A DNA stretch of 64,000 bases from Oligoflexia bacterium (GTDB lineage: Bacteria; Bdellovibrionota; Bdellovibrionia; JABDDW01), in contig JADJXN010000002.1 of NCBI GenBank assembly GCA_016715815.1, positions 124,001 through 188,000 of the forward strand, given 5' to 3'. Below are positions 1 to 9,410 of this stretch, one piece after another. The notes beneath the pieces are model-generated. The model was not told where the DNA came from, did no database searches, and saw only the letters and a program-made list of their open reading frames with translations. The position numbers and the translations under genes are program-made. The number at the start of each line of letters is the position of its first letter. Within the stretch, counting starts at the first letter, position 1.

Positions 1-1140
1 GCCGTTTTAGAATTAGCCAACTCATCAGTGGCTCTTGTTAAATCTTCAGATTTAAGAGCCCTTAATTCTAAAGTTCAACTTTTAGGGGATTCATTTGGTG
101 ATGATTATGGCTTATGCTCTACTGAGCCCTATAGAGAGCAAATTACAGCAGCCTTTTGCTCTGGCTCTTTAATTGACACTGATTTGGTGCTTACCGCCGG
201 GCATTGTGTAACGTCTGTTGCAGATTGTGCACAAACAAAATTTGTATTTGGTTATAGCCAAAAAACTCCAACACAAAAAACTTATGAAGTCGCTTCAAGT
301 GAAGTTTATGGGTGTAAAGAAATCATTCATACTCAGGCTGTTTCAAATGGGGCAGATTTTGCGCTGATAAAACTAGATCGAGTTGTTTTAAATCATAAAC
401 CTCTAAATTTGCGCTTAACCGGCACAGCCCAAGTTGGTGATCCGCTTTTAGTTATAGGACATCCGGCGGGCCTTCCACAAAAAGTAGCCAGTGGGGCAAA
501 AGTTCGCTCAGTTAATTCAGGTTACTTTGTTGCCAACCTTGATACTTATGGCGGTAATTCTGGCTCCCCGGTATTTAATGCAGATACGGGTTTAATTGAA
601 GGGGTACTTGTGCGCGGGGAAGATGATTTTATAAACCAAGGGGCATGCGCTATTTCTAATCATTGTACTGATGGCAGTTGCCGCGGAGAGGATGTCACAA
701 AAATATCTGAGGTTTTAAAGTATCTATCAATAAACCCCGCCCCTCAGCCACCCGCCTTAAATGAAGAGGTTTTTTCATCTGGCCCGCTTCAAACAGTGAT
801 TCCTGATAATAATAAAACAGGAATAAGCTCCTCTATCAATGTGGCCACCACTCCCAATGGAAGAAAAGTCTTAATTAAAATTAATGTTTTACATACCTGG
901 ATAGGAGATCTCATTGTTAAAATCATATCCCCTGATGGCAATACAATCACATTGCACAACCGCAGCGGTTCAAATCAAGATGATATCGTTGGCACTATGG
1001 GTGCAGACATCAATTCGTATCAATCACTTGCTCCGCTTTCTTCTGTAAGCTTAAGCGGCCCTTGGCGGCTTCAAATTCAAGATTTAGCAATGCAAGATAT
1101 TGGTAAACTACTTGAGTGGGCTGTTATTTTTAAAAACTAG
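1..1140 (+). CDS. Secreted trypsin-like serine protease with C-terminal P domain (5' end outside window)
   Basis: The reading frame is open to the first base of the window, so the N-terminus, presumably a signal peptide, is missing; the GTG at 28 is only the first in-frame start codon seen. Numbering from that codon, the chymotrypsin triad is visible: His59 in TAGHC, Asp110 in ADFALIKL and Ser178 in GGNSGSP. Several cysteines suggest disulfides and export. From about residue 250 there is a P/Homo-B-type beta-sandwich (HTWIGDLIVKIISPDG, then a GPWRLQIQD strand), a module found after proprotein-convertase and many secreted bacterial protease domains. Role inferred: extracellular or periplasmic proteolysis. 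The stop lies 5 bp from a convergent gene. The protease family is certain; the substrate is unknown. Confidence 0.88.
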   Translation, partial: AVLELANSSVALVKSSDLRALNSKVQLLGDSFGDDYGLCSTEPYREQITAAFCSGSLIDTDLVLTAGHCVTSVADCAQTKFVFGYSQKTPTQKTYEVASSEVYGCKEIIHTQAVSNGADFALIKLDRVVLNHKPLNLRLTGTAQVGDPLLVIGHPAGLPQKVASGAKVRSVNSGYFVANLDTYGGNSGSPVFNADTGLIEGVLVRGEDDFINQGACAISNHCTDGSCRGEDVTKISEVLKYLSINPAPQPPALNEEVFSSGPLQTVIPDNNKTGISSSINVATTPNGRKVLIKINVLHTWIGDLIVKIISPDGNTITLHNRSGSNQDDIVGTMGADINSYQSLAPLSSVSLSGPWRLQIQDLAMQDIGKLLEWAVIFKN

Positions 1141-1145
1141 GCGCA

Positions 1146-2018
1146 TTAATTGGTTTTTTTCTGCAGCCCTGTTTTTACTTTGCCAGCTTCGTAGTCAAAC
1201 TGGGATCCACCAAAGCTATGAGGAATCAAATACATGGCAAACATAATAATGGCTGCAGCTATTGCAGATTTAGGGTGTGGTTTTTTAAAATTAAGCACAA
1301 AAGCTAAAAGCCAAAAAATAACAGAAAATAAAACTTTATTATCTGTAAAATCATCTCCGAAGGGAAAGCCCGTCCAATACTCACCAAATGCAAATTTTTG
1401 CACAAACGGGCCTAAAATAAAACCACCCAAGAGAAAAAACCCTGTGCAAAGTAAAACCGCTGATGGAATGGCCAGTGGCTCTTTGTCTTTTCTTCGTTTA
1501 AATAAAACAGCCTCCAAAATGGCCCATGCTCCAAATAAAAGGGCGGCAAACATAGAATAAATGTGGGGGATTAAAATAGTTAGAGGAACTGGGTCTTTAT
1601 AGCGAAGCCTCACCGGACTTTGCGGATAAAGCTTGTTGATTCCCTCTGTATTTGTAATCTGAATTTGATATTCAAGCTTCCCAGCAGCGGGTTGTATGGG
1701 CAAACTTGCTGCACCCAAACTAAATGGAATTTTAGACCACTCATCATTTGTCGGGTAGCGCCTAAATACTAACTGTGGATTATATTTTTCAAGACCTTTT
1801 GGAATTTCAATTAAAGCACCACTTGTAGTTTCATGGCTTCTTAGTGTTTTAAAACTAAACTTTTGATTATCTACTACAATTTTAATTCGCTTAGGGTGTG
1901 TTGGCCCTGTAAGACGTTGGTAAAGGGCTGTTGATAAGGAAAACACTAAGGCCAAAAATATGAGCTTCCAACTTCTGAGTAATAATTTAAAAACCTCAAT
2001 GGGATTAAATGACATCAA
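1146..2018 (-). CDS. Membrane protein of unknown function
   Basis: The 290-residue product has one hydrophobic segment near the N-terminus (about residues 18-33), a soluble, probably exported domain of about 115 residues, and then four hydrophobic segments in the C-terminal half (roughly 150-172, 183-206, 228-243 and 252-266). The C-terminus is basic. I recognise no family. It lies 44 bp downstream of the SlyD-like gene on the same strand and may be co-transcribed with it and the AEC carrier. No catalytic motif is visible. The topology suggests a small inner-membrane protein with one periplasmic domain; nothing more specific can be supported. Confidence 0.7.
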   Translation of the reverse strand: MMSFNPIEVFKLLLRSWKLIFLALVFSLSTALYQRLTGPTHPKRIKIVVDNQKFSFKTLRSHETTSGALIEIPKGLEKYNPQLVFRRYPTNDEWSKIPFSLGAASLPIQPAAGKLEYQIQITNTEGINKLYPQSPVRLRYKDPVPLTILIPHIYSMFAALLFGAWAILEAVLFKRRKDKEPLAIPSAVLLCTGFFLLGGFILGPFVQKFAFGEYWTGFPFGDDFTDNKVLFSVIFWLLAFVLNFKKPHPKSAIAAAIIMFAMYLIPHSFGGSQFDYEAGKVKTGLQKKTN

Positions 2019-2062
2019 ATCACTCTTTTAACTCGCTGTTGCTACCAAAATGGGGGGCGTGC

Positions 2063-2530
2063 CTAGTGGTGGTGCCCACCTGGGCCATGCACATGGCCAT
2101 GTAAAAGCTCTTCCTCTGTTGCGTCACGTACTTGAACAAGTTTTACTTCAAAAAATAAATCTTGTCCTGCTAGAGGATGGTTACCATCCATTGTGGCATG
2201 GGTTTTATTTATTGCTTTTACTAAAAAGGGACGCTTACCCTGGTTTGTTTCACCCCACATACGGTCCCCCACTTTCAATTTTTCAGCATCAGGCAGTGCG
2301 GTTAGAGGGACATCTTGAATGAGCTCATGCACATAGGGGCCATAGGCCTCATCAGATTTAACTTCAATTTTTTTCTCCTCACCTACTTTAAGAGTCACAA
2401 TTTCTTTTTCAAGGCCTGGAATGATTTGGCCCTGCTCAGAAATAAAAGCCAGCGGGTGACCTTGGTGAGATTTGTCTAAAACATCGCCTTTAGAATTTTT
2501 TAAAACGTAATCAATAATATATACTTTCAT
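2063..2530 (-). CDS. slyD: FKBP-type peptidyl-prolyl isomerase, SlyD-like, with His-rich tail
   Basis: The 155-residue protein matches the SlyD layout: an FKBP half (DYVLKNSKGDVLDKSHQGHPL), the inserted IF chaperone domain (EKEIVTLKVGEEKKIEVKSDEAYGPY in two parts), then the returning FKBP strand (NHPLAGQDLFFEVKLVQV). It ends in a short His/Gly tail, HGHVHGPGGHHH, like the nickel-binding tail of E. coli SlyD but much shorter (the E. coli protein is 196 aa). Known roles of the family are prolyl isomerisation, chaperone activity and Ni handling for hydrogenase maturation. No hydrogenase gene is in view, so a general chaperone or metal-buffer role is likelier here. Confidence 0.9.
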   Translation of the reverse strand: MKVYIIDYVLKNSKGDVLDKSHQGHPLAFISEQGQIIPGLEKEIVTLKVGEEKKIEVKSDEAYGPYVHELIQDVPLTALPDAEKLKVGDRMWGETNQGKRPFLVKAINKTHATMDGNHPLAGQDLFFEVKLVQVRDATEEELLHGHVHGPGGHHH

Positions 2531-2559
2531 AGTGGGCGCAAAGTTAGCATTATCTGGTT

Positions 2560-3474
2560 TTAAATGAAATAACTAAAATAGCCCCAAACCAAAGGGATGA
2601 AAAAAAGCGCCCAAAACGTACTTAAAAGCACAATCCAAGAGGTTTCTTCAGGCTCTGTTTTAAGTGCTGTAGCGTAGGCCACGCTATTGGCAGGGAGCGG
2701 CACAAGGGAAATAAGAAAAAGGACCTTTGAGGTAACGCCATCAAAAAAATGAAAATAGGTTTTATTTAGCCACAAAAATGCAAACATCAAAACAGGCCAA
2801 ATTAAAAATTTATAGTTAAAAACTTTTAAAAGTAATTTTATATCTACTTTAAATGTCTTTAATTGTGAAACACCAAGGCCCAGCATCATCATTCCTAAAA
2901 CAGTGTAGCTTCCTCTAAAACTTTTATAAACATCTTCCCAAGTAGCGCTTAAATTAACTTCTGCTTTTTGTAATATTATAGCCAAAATAAATGCCCAAAT
3001 TGAGGGAAGACTAATAACTTTAATTAAACTCTCACCTGCTGTGTGGTGTGCTCTAGCAACAAAGTAAAATCCAAAGGTGTTTTCATAAATCATAAAGCCA
3101 AGGGCTATGAGAAGAGTAATACCCACAAAATCTGGACCTAGTAAAAAAAACGTCAGTGGAATACCAAAGTAACCCGAATTGCCAGAGCCTACAGCATAAG
3201 ACCATATACCAAGCCTTGAGGTTGTTAGAGATTTTTTATTTAAAATCCGAAAGGTTAAACCAATAAACGCGCAAAACAGAGCCACAAAAAAGGGAAGCAA
3301 GATGCGCGATAAATTAAGTGGTGTTGAAGTAACACCTAATAAAACAACAACAGGAACAATAAAATATATTAAAAGTGTGGCTAGGCTTTCAGAGTTAACC
3401 TTTTTAGTTCTCCCGGCCACAAAACCCATAGCTATAAAAATATACATCGGGAAAATTTTTGATAATATCAGCAT
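2560..3474 (-). CDS. AEC (auxin efflux carrier) family transporter
   Basis: The 304-residue integral membrane protein has about ten hydrophobic segments in two halves. It carries AEC/Mem_trans hallmarks: an N-terminal KIFPMYIFIAMGFVAGR helix, SGNSGYFGIPL in the middle (the conserved N-x-G-xx-G-x-P region) and VPLPANSVAYATAL near the C-terminus. Bacterial members export or import small organic acids such as malate or malonate; the substrate cannot be read from sequence. It is transcribed away from fadE and lies 29 bp upstream of the SlyD-like gene on the same strand. Confidence 0.85.
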   Translation of the reverse strand: MLILSKIFPMYIFIAMGFVAGRTKKVNSESLATLLIYFIVPVVVLLGVTSTPLNLSRILLPFFVALFCAFIGLTFRILNKKSLTTSRLGIWSYAVGSGNSGYFGIPLTFFLLGPDFVGITLLIALGFMIYENTFGFYFVARAHHTAGESLIKVISLPSIWAFILAIILQKAEVNLSATWEDVYKSFRGSYTVLGMMMLGLGVSQLKTFKVDIKLLLKVFNYKFLIWPVLMFAFLWLNKTYFHFFDGVTSKVLFLISLVPLPANSVAYATALKTEPEETSWIVLLSTFWALFFIPLVWGYFSYFI

Positions 3475-3626
3475 CTCAGGCTAACTTAGCACGTTCATAT
3501 TGCGCCCTTCTTAAATAAATAGTCCTAACGCTATGCAATTATATTAATTTTTTTCCGATAAGGCATCTTGACATATTATGCTTGTGAGAGGACACATGAA
3601 GTAACCCTTTAACCAAGGATATTGCA

Positions 3627-6128
3627 ATGGATCTTTTAAACCAATTCAACGGATTATTAAATACATACACATACTCAAGCTTAATCACAATTATAGCTTT
3701 TATAGTTATTGGCTACATGGGAGCGCCGCTAATTATTTGGTCTGTAGCGGGACTTGCTGCACTTGTTGGCTTTAGTGCTCCAACAAATATCATTTTAATT
3801 TATCTTGCTGCAGCTGTTTTATTTAACATTAAGCCTCTTCGGGCCCAAATAGTTTCAAGATTTGTTTTAAAACTCATGAATAAAATGGGGCTTTTACCAA
3901 AAATTTCTGAAACCGAGCGCGTTGCCCTTGATGCCGGTGTTGTTTGGGTAGAAAAAGATTTATTTTCAGGAAAACCTGATTTTAAAAAATTAATGCAAGA
4001 ATCCTATCCCAATCTCACACCTGAAGAAAAAGCCTTCATGGATGGCCCTTTAAATAATCTTTGCGAAATGACAGATGATTGGCAGGTTTGGAAACAGCGT
4101 GAACTTCCTGAAAAAGTTTGGAATTTTATTAAAAAAGAAAAATTCTTTGGAATGATTATACCTAAAGAATATGGCGGCCTTGGTTTTTCAGCTCTTGCGC
4201 ATTCACATGTTATTTCTGTTTTAGCCAGCAGATGCGCGCCACTTACTATTACAGTAATGGTGCCTAATTCTCTTGGACCTGCAGAATTATTAATTCACTA
4301 CGGAACTGATGAGCAAAAAGATTACTACCTACCAAGGCTTGCAACTGGTGAAGAAATCCCATGTTTTGGCTTAACTGAACCACAAGCTGGAAGCGATGCT
4401 GGAAGTATAAAAGCTGATGGCGTGTTGTTTAAAGGTGCTGACGGAAAACTCTACATGCGCATGAATTGGAATAAGCGCTGGATCACTTTAGCATCCATCT
4501 CTACTGTTATGGGAATTGCTTTTAGACTGCGCGACCCAGAAAACCTTTTGGGAAAAGGTGAAGACGTGGGCATTACCTGCGCTCTTATTCCCACAAACAC
4601 TCAAGGTGTTATTGTTGGCCAAAGACATGACCCCATGGGTGTTCCGTTTTATAATTGCCCCACCCAAGGAAAAGATGTTGTAGTACCTGCAGATTATATT
4701 ATTGGCGGCGTTAAAAATGCAGGCCATGGCTGGCAAATGCTTATGGAATCACTAGCTGCAGGACGCGGAATTTCACTACCCGCCCAAATCACAGGGGGCG
4801 TTCAATTATGCGCAAGAGTAGCAAGTGCGCACGCCGTGAACCGCCAACAATTTGGTGTGTCTATTGGTAAATTTGAGGGCATTGAACAACCCCTTGCAAG
4901 AATTGCGGGCTGGGCTTACATGCTTGAGGCATTAAGAAAATATACCATCGGCGCTCTAGATAAAGGCATTAAACCGCCGGTTATCACAGCCATGACAAAA
5001 TACAACTCCACAGAAATTGGCAGAAAAGCCGTTAATGATACTATGGATATTATGGCCGGCGCAGGAATCTCTCGTGGGCCACGCAATTTAATTTACCAAG
5101 CTTATAGCACAGTCCCCATTGGAATCACTGTTGAGGGCGCCAACATTTTAACAAGAACGCTGATAATTTTTGGTCAAGGCGCTTTACGCGCTCATCCGTT
5201 TGCATACCAAGAAGTAATAGCTGCAGAAAAAAATGACGTTAAAGCATTTGATGTCGCATTTTGGGGACACATTGGCCATGTTGTTAGAAATTTAACTAGA
5301 GCTGTTTGTCTAAGCCTCACCCGCGGGCGGATTACCTTTAGTCCTTTTGGAGGAAGTACAGCAAAGTATTATAGACGCCTTAGCTGGATGTCTGCCACTT
5401 TTGCCATTATGTCAGACATTGCCATGGCCTCATTAGGCGGCGCTTTAAAACAAAAAGAAAAAATCACTGGCCGCTTTGCTGATGTGCTTTCTTGGATGTA
5501 TATTTCAACTGCTATTTTAAGACGCTTCATTGCTGATGGATCAAAAAAAGAAGATCTTCCTTTTGTACATTACTCAATGAATTATGCATTATTTGAAATT
5601 CAAAAAGCCTTTGATGGGATTTTTAGAAACCTTAAAGTTCCAGGGCTTAGCTGGCTTTTTAACGGCCCACTTAGCTGGTGGAGTAATTTTAACGCAGTTG
5701 CCGGGGAAGACAATGACTCTCACTCCAAAAAAATCGCTCAACTTATTATGACAGATTCAGAACAGCGCGATCGCATCAGTGCCTGCACCATTTACATGCC
5801 AACAGATATTCATAAAGAACAACTTGCACGCGTGGACCATGCCTTTAAATTAGTTAAAAAATCAGAAGCCATAGATAAAAAAATGCGTACCGCTATCAGA
5901 GCTGGGCAACTTGAAAAGTTAAAAGGTGCAAAGCTTATTGAAGCAGCTTTTTCCAAAGGCGTTATCACTTCAGATGAAAAAAATCTTATCTCTGAAGCAC
6001 AAAAATGGCGCGACGATGCTATTCAGGTAGATGATTTTAGTCAGGAAGAATTTTTGGGCCACAAACCAACAACAGATAGTCCACAAATTCATAACAGCAA
6101 ACAAAGCAGTGTGAAAATAGCACAGTAA
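3627..6128 (+). CDS. fadE: Acyl-CoA dehydrogenase FadE
   Basis: The 833-residue protein has the FadE architecture (E. coli FadE is 814 aa). Two N-terminal membrane segments (residues about 18-40 and 45-62) precede an acyl-CoA dehydrogenase core containing FGLTEPQAGSDAGS, which is the flavin/substrate-binding block, and TVEGANILTRTLIIFGQGALRAHP. A FadE-specific C-terminal extension follows. It catalyses the first FAD-dependent step of beta-oxidation, converting acyl-CoA to 2-enoyl-CoA, at the inner membrane. The start is supported by an AAGGA ribosome site about 8 bp upstream. It stands alone as a transcription unit here; no other fad gene is in the window. For a predator or scavenger this would serve use of membrane lipids from prey or debris, which is inference. 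Confidence 0.95.
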   Translation: MDLLNQFNGLLNTYTYSSLITIIAFIVIGYMGAPLIIWSVAGLAALVGFSAPTNIILIYLAAAVLFNIKPLRAQIVSRFVLKLMNKMGLLPKISETERVALDAGVVWVEKDLFSGKPDFKKLMQESYPNLTPEEKAFMDGPLNNLCEMTDDWQVWKQRELPEKVWNFIKKEKFFGMIIPKEYGGLGFSALAHSHVISVLASRCAPLTITVMVPNSLGPAELLIHYGTDEQKDYYLPRLATGEEIPCFGLTEPQAGSDAGSIKADGVLFKGADGKLYMRMNWNKRWITLASISTVMGIAFRLRDPENLLGKGEDVGITCALIPTNTQGVIVGQRHDPMGVPFYNCPTQGKDVVVPADYIIGGVKNAGHGWQMLMESLAAGRGISLPAQITGGVQLCARVASAHAVNRQQFGVSIGKFEGIEQPLARIAGWAYMLEALRKYTIGALDKGIKPPVITAMTKYNSTEIGRKAVNDTMDIMAGAGISRGPRNLIYQAYSTVPIGITVEGANILTRTLIIFGQGALRAHPFAYQEVIAAEKNDVKAFDVAFWGHIGHVVRNLTRAVCLSLTRGRITFSPFGGSTAKYYRRLSWMSATFAIMSDIAMASLGGALKQKEKITGRFADVLSWMYISTAILRRFIADGSKKEDLPFVHYSMNYALFEIQKAFDGIFRNLKVPGLSWLFNGPLSWWSNFNAVAGEDNDSHSKKIAQLIMTDSEQRDRISACTIYMPTDIHKEQLARVDHAFKLVKKSEAIDKKMRTAIRAGQLEKLKGAKLIEAAFSKGVITSDEKNLISEAQKWRDDAIQVDDFSQEEFLGHKPTTDSPQIHNSKQSSVKIAQ

Positions 6129-6261
6129 TACTTAAACCTATTTGTAATAAGTTTATTATTATTAAATCTCTCTAAGCTTAGCTGAAATTTAAGCACCTCC
6201 TAACAATTTCTCCTCGGCCTGTAACTTGCTAAATTTACTAGCAAACCCTGGGAGGGGCCGC

Positions 6262-8028
6262 ATGCAAAAATTACTTATTATCGCTCTTTTTCTGATCTTT
6301 TCAGTTCAGGTTTTGGCAAAACAAAAAACTGAATCCCAACTTTGGGATGAAACAGAAATGTCAGTTAAAAATGTTACCTTTTTTGTTAATCAAACCAACT
6401 GCTACAGCAAAGAGGTTTATTTATTTGGCTGCTTTGAAGCCCTAAATGTTTTGGCTCAATTTGCACGCCCTGAAAGCAAAGAAGAGCAAAAAAATGAAAT
6501 CAAGTTTATTCCTGCTAGTTATAAAATGCAGTACCCACAAAAAGTAGTTAAAACCCTTTCTGAGTACAATGGCCTTTTACTGGTGGAGCTTTCACAGCCT
6601 GAAAATTCAGACAAACTTTCAGCTGTACAAGCTTACCAAATAGTTAAGGCAGAAAATGAGGCTTACCATAAAAGTATTGCCACATTACAAAATGGTCCCA
6701 AATTAAAATTTGAAAAAATTGCTGAAGCACTTGTTAGTAAGCAAACAAAAAAGGAAAACACAAAACTATCTTTAGCCGCCTCCATTAATGCATATTTACA
6801 TTATGCTTATGACCCCCATACATCAATACTTGCCACTGCCGACTTGAGTAGTCTTAGCCAAGATAAGCCGCTATTTGGTATAGCTGTTTCTATTAGCAAA
6901 GCACAAAATGGGTTAGCAGTAGAGGAGGTTTTTACAGGTGGCCCCGCAGAGAAATCTGGAATTAAAGAAAATGACGTTATAACTCACGTAGATGGTGTGC
7001 CTGTAGCAGATCTTCCAATAAATGATGGTGTTGATAAAATTCGCGGTGAAGAAGGCACTCAAGTTAGGCTTAAACTTGTAAGGGATGGCAAAACTATTGA
7101 CGTAACTGTCACTAGACAAAGATTTGTACCAGAAAATGTGACCTCTAAAATTGTTGATGACTTTGGAACAAGCTATATTTACGTAAAAATGCGCCAATTT
7201 ACTCGCTATGCTTGTGCTAAAGTAAGAGCGGCAATCTTAAGTAAGACTCAAATTTACAAAACTGGCGGCATCATTTTAGATTTGCGCTCAAACCCAGGCG
7301 GACTTTTACATGAGTCTATGTGCTTAGGTGCATTTTTAAGTGCAAATAAACCCGTGGTTTACGTTAAAAACCTAGATACAAATGAAGAAGAAAACATTGA
7401 ACAATTTAAAAGTGATATTTGGTTAACACCAGACACTAAAGTGGCCGTACTTATAAATGGCGGCTCGGCAAGCGCTTCAGAGGTAGTTGCCGGAGCACTT
7501 CAAGACCACAAAGCTGCATGGATAGTAGGAGAAAGAAGTTTTGGTAAGGGTACTGTTCAACATGTTATTACAGAGGACCCTAGAAGTGAAGACTACGCAC
7601 TTGCAAAGATTGAATTTGGTTTACCAAAAGGTGTTTCAGTTAAAAAAACAGTTCAACGTTTTTATTCACCAAATAAAATTTCAAATCAAATTGTGGGTGT
7701 AGTACCAGATATAATAGCCCCCATTAAACCAGATGCCACAGAAGATGACCTCTATGCATTTAGAGAGGAAAATCTTTTTTCCTCAACCGTCTCTGGCGCA
7801 AGTAAGCCTCGCCCACTTTTAAGACAAGAGGAAGTTAAAACGCTAAATTCAAAGTGCTTAAATAAAAATAAGTCTGAAGCATTATATAAAGAAAAAATGT
7901 CGGTAAAACAAAAAGTGGACTATCAGCTATTAAAAGCGCAGGAAATATTAAATTGTGACTACGAAGTTTTTGGCAGTGAGAGCACAGCGCGAAAGTACTT
8001 GCAACAATACTTATTTCAACTTCCGTAA
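6262..8028 (+). CDS. S41 family C-terminal processing (tail-specific) peptidase
   Basis: I chose ATG 6262 over the upstream in-frame start because GGAGGGG lies 6-11 bp before it and the product then begins with a clean signal peptide (MQKLLIIALFLIFSVQVLA). After an N-terminal helical region comes a PDZ domain (LFGIAVSIS through GIKENDVITHVDGVP, about residues 195-275). The S41 catalytic core has GGIILDLRSNPGG, the Ser nucleophile motif SASASE (about residues 402-407) and the Lys motif GERSFGKGTVQ. Known homologues (CtpA/Prc) trim C-termini of periplasmic proteins and peptidoglycan hydrolases. The stop overlaps the next start as TAATG, so it is translationally coupled to an esterase and a PAP2_C protein. 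Confidence 0.92.
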   Translation: MQKLLIIALFLIFSVQVLAKQKTESQLWDETEMSVKNVTFFVNQTNCYSKEVYLFGCFEALNVLAQFARPESKEEQKNEIKFIPASYKMQYPQKVVKTLSEYNGLLLVELSQPENSDKLSAVQAYQIVKAENEAYHKSIATLQNGPKLKFEKIAEALVSKQTKKENTKLSLAASINAYLHYAYDPHTSILATADLSSLSQDKPLFGIAVSISKAQNGLAVEEVFTGGPAEKSGIKENDVITHVDGVPVADLPINDGVDKIRGEEGTQVRLKLVRDGKTIDVTVTRQRFVPENVTSKIVDDFGTSYIYVKMRQFTRYACAKVRAAILSKTQIYKTGGIILDLRSNPGGLLHESMCLGAFLSANKPVVYVKNLDTNEEENIEQFKSDIWLTPDTKVAVLINGGSASASEVVAGALQDHKAAWIVGERSFGKGTVQHVITEDPRSEDYALAKIEFGLPKGVSVKKTVQRFYSPNKISNQIVGVVPDIIAPIKPDATEDDLYAFREENLFSSTVSGASKPRPLLRQEEVKTLNSKCLNKNKSEALYKEKMSVKQKVDYQLLKAQEILNCDYEVFGSESTARKYLQQYLFQLP

Positions 8029-8750
8029 TGTACAAATTTGATAAAATTGGCCCCCTTGAAGCAATAGACATTCCTGGAAACAATCATAATGGCCACTGCA
8101 TTGTCATGATGCACGGCTATGGCGCCGACGCCAATGATCTAGTAGATCTAAGCCATGTGTTAAAACCCCCCCCTGGTACAAGATGGCTTATTCCTAATGG
8201 TCCACTTAAAATTCCCGTTAGCCCCTTTTTTACAGGCCGTGCTTGGGCCCCAATTAATTTGGAAGAGTGGCAAAAAGCAATGGCCGAGGGGCGTCCCAGA
8301 GATTTAACAAAAGACAGACCAAAAGAATTTTTTGAATCACAAAACATGATTTTACAAATGCTAGAAGCGGCGCGCGTGGATTTTGAAAAAACCATATTTG
8401 CCGGCTTTAGCCAGGGCGCTATGCTTGCTACACAATTATCTATTGTTAATAACAAAAGACCATTGGGATTAATGATCTTTTCTGGCACACTTATTAACGA
8501 CGCCGAATGGGCCACCATGGCTCCAAGGCTTAAAGAATTTAAATTTTTTCAGTGCCATGGAGAGCAGGATGAAGTTTTGCACATTAGTGGAGCAAAAAAG
8601 TTAGAGGCTCTTTTAAAAGGAAGTGGTTGGGTTGGGAATTTAAAAACTTTTTCAGGCGGACATGATATTCCAGCACAAGCACTTCAAGCGGCACAGCAGT
8701 ATTTAAATAACATTTTCCCTGAGGAACTTTGGGGTGAAGACGGTCATTAA
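8028..8750 (+). CDS. Alpha/beta hydrolase of the phospholipase/carboxylesterase type
   Basis: The 240-residue protein has the carboxylesterase/acyl-protein-thioesterase fold (Abhydrolase_2). An oxyanion strand IVMMHGYGADANDL is followed by the nucleophile elbow GFSQGAM, an acidic residue in CHGEQDEVL and a final His in SGGHDIP. No signal peptide is visible, so it should be cytoplasmic. Family members hydrolyse short acyl esters or lysophospholipids. The start codon shares one base with the preceding peptidase stop, and its 3' end overlaps the PAP2_C gene by 17 bp. This suggests a three-gene envelope or lipid-processing operon. The substrate is unknown. Confidence 0.88.
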   Translation: MYKFDKIGPLEAIDIPGNNHNGHCIVMMHGYGADANDLVDLSHVLKPPPGTRWLIPNGPLKIPVSPFFTGRAWAPINLEEWQKAMAEGRPRDLTKDRPKEFFESQNMILQMLEAARVDFEKTIFAGFSQGAMLATQLSIVNNKRPLGLMIFSGTLINDAEWATMAPRLKEFKFFQCHGEQDEVLHISGAKKLEALLKGSGWVGNLKTFSGGHDIPAQALQAAQQYLNNIFPEELWGEDGH

Positions 8751-9372
8751 AAACTGGCAAATTGCTTTAAAAGATAGGCGCTTTGCTATTTGGTTTTTAG
8801 TCATTCTCTCCTTATTTGTCACTACCGCATTATTTGTTAGATGGTTTTTAGTTTATAATGATACCCGCATGGGAGCCTCTTTTGATGACCCTATTTTAAA
8901 ATTATTTAACCCCATTGATTTAACTTGGCCCATATTTATTATTGAACACTCTGCCGTTGTTGTTGGCATATATATTATGCTTAAAACTCCCCATCAGTTT
9001 TCTAGATGGGGGCTTTCTTATATTTTTTTACTTATTGTACGCACACTCACCCTTTGGCTTGTTCCACTGGAGCCGCCACCACAAATGATTCTTTTAATAG
9101 ACCCAATTATTTCCATTTTTGTAGGTGCAAATACTCCAGTAAAAGATTTATTTTTCTCTGGCCATACGGCGACTGCATTTTTACTTTACCTAGGTCTACA
9201 GGGGCATAAATACGCAAAGCTCTATTTATTGATTACCATAGCTGTTGGTATAATGATTATACTTCAACACGCGCATTACTCTATTGATGTGCTTGTAGCT
9301 CCGCCTTTTGCGCTTTTAGTTTATTCAATGGCCACGCGTATTTGTAAAAAACTTGGCTTTTTAAACATATGA
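8734..9372 (+). CDS. PAP2_C (sphingomyelin-synthase-like) membrane phosphatase/transferase
   Basis: The 212-residue protein has about six membrane segments and the PAP2_C signature: RTLTLWLVPLEPP, then KDLFFSGHTA, then QHAHYSIDVLVAP. The two His and the Asp (SGHT and HxxYSIDV) form the catalytic triad known from sphingomyelin-synthase/ceramide-phosphotransferase relatives. In bacteria such proteins probably dephosphorylate or transfer lipid headgroups at the outer face of the inner membrane; the actual substrate cannot be stated. The GTG start lies inside the end of the esterase gene with GAGG about 10 bp upstream, implying translational coupling. Confidence 0.8.
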   Translation: MKTVIKNWQIALKDRRFAIWFLVILSLFVTTALFVRWFLVYNDTRMGASFDDPILKLFNPIDLTWPIFIIEHSAVVVGIYIMLKTPHQFSRWGLSYIFLLIVRTLTLWLVPLEPPPQMILLIDPIISIFVGANTPVKDLFFSGHTATAFLLYLGLQGHKYAKLYLLITIAVGIMIILQHAHYSIDVLVAPPFALLVYSMATRICKKLGFLNI

Positions 9373-9410
9373 GCATTGCACACAATTTTATTCTCCAATA
9401 AGCTTTATTT

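Noticed and set aside
1234..1560. Antisense gene opposite the 1146-2018 membrane protein
   Set aside because: Low-complexity Lys/Asn/Pro composition with no ribosome site or motif; the minus-strand gene explains the DNA.
3568..3596. Sigma70 promoter for fadE
   Set aside because: TTGACA is present at 3568, but no good -10 lies 16-18 bp downstream, so I do not call it.
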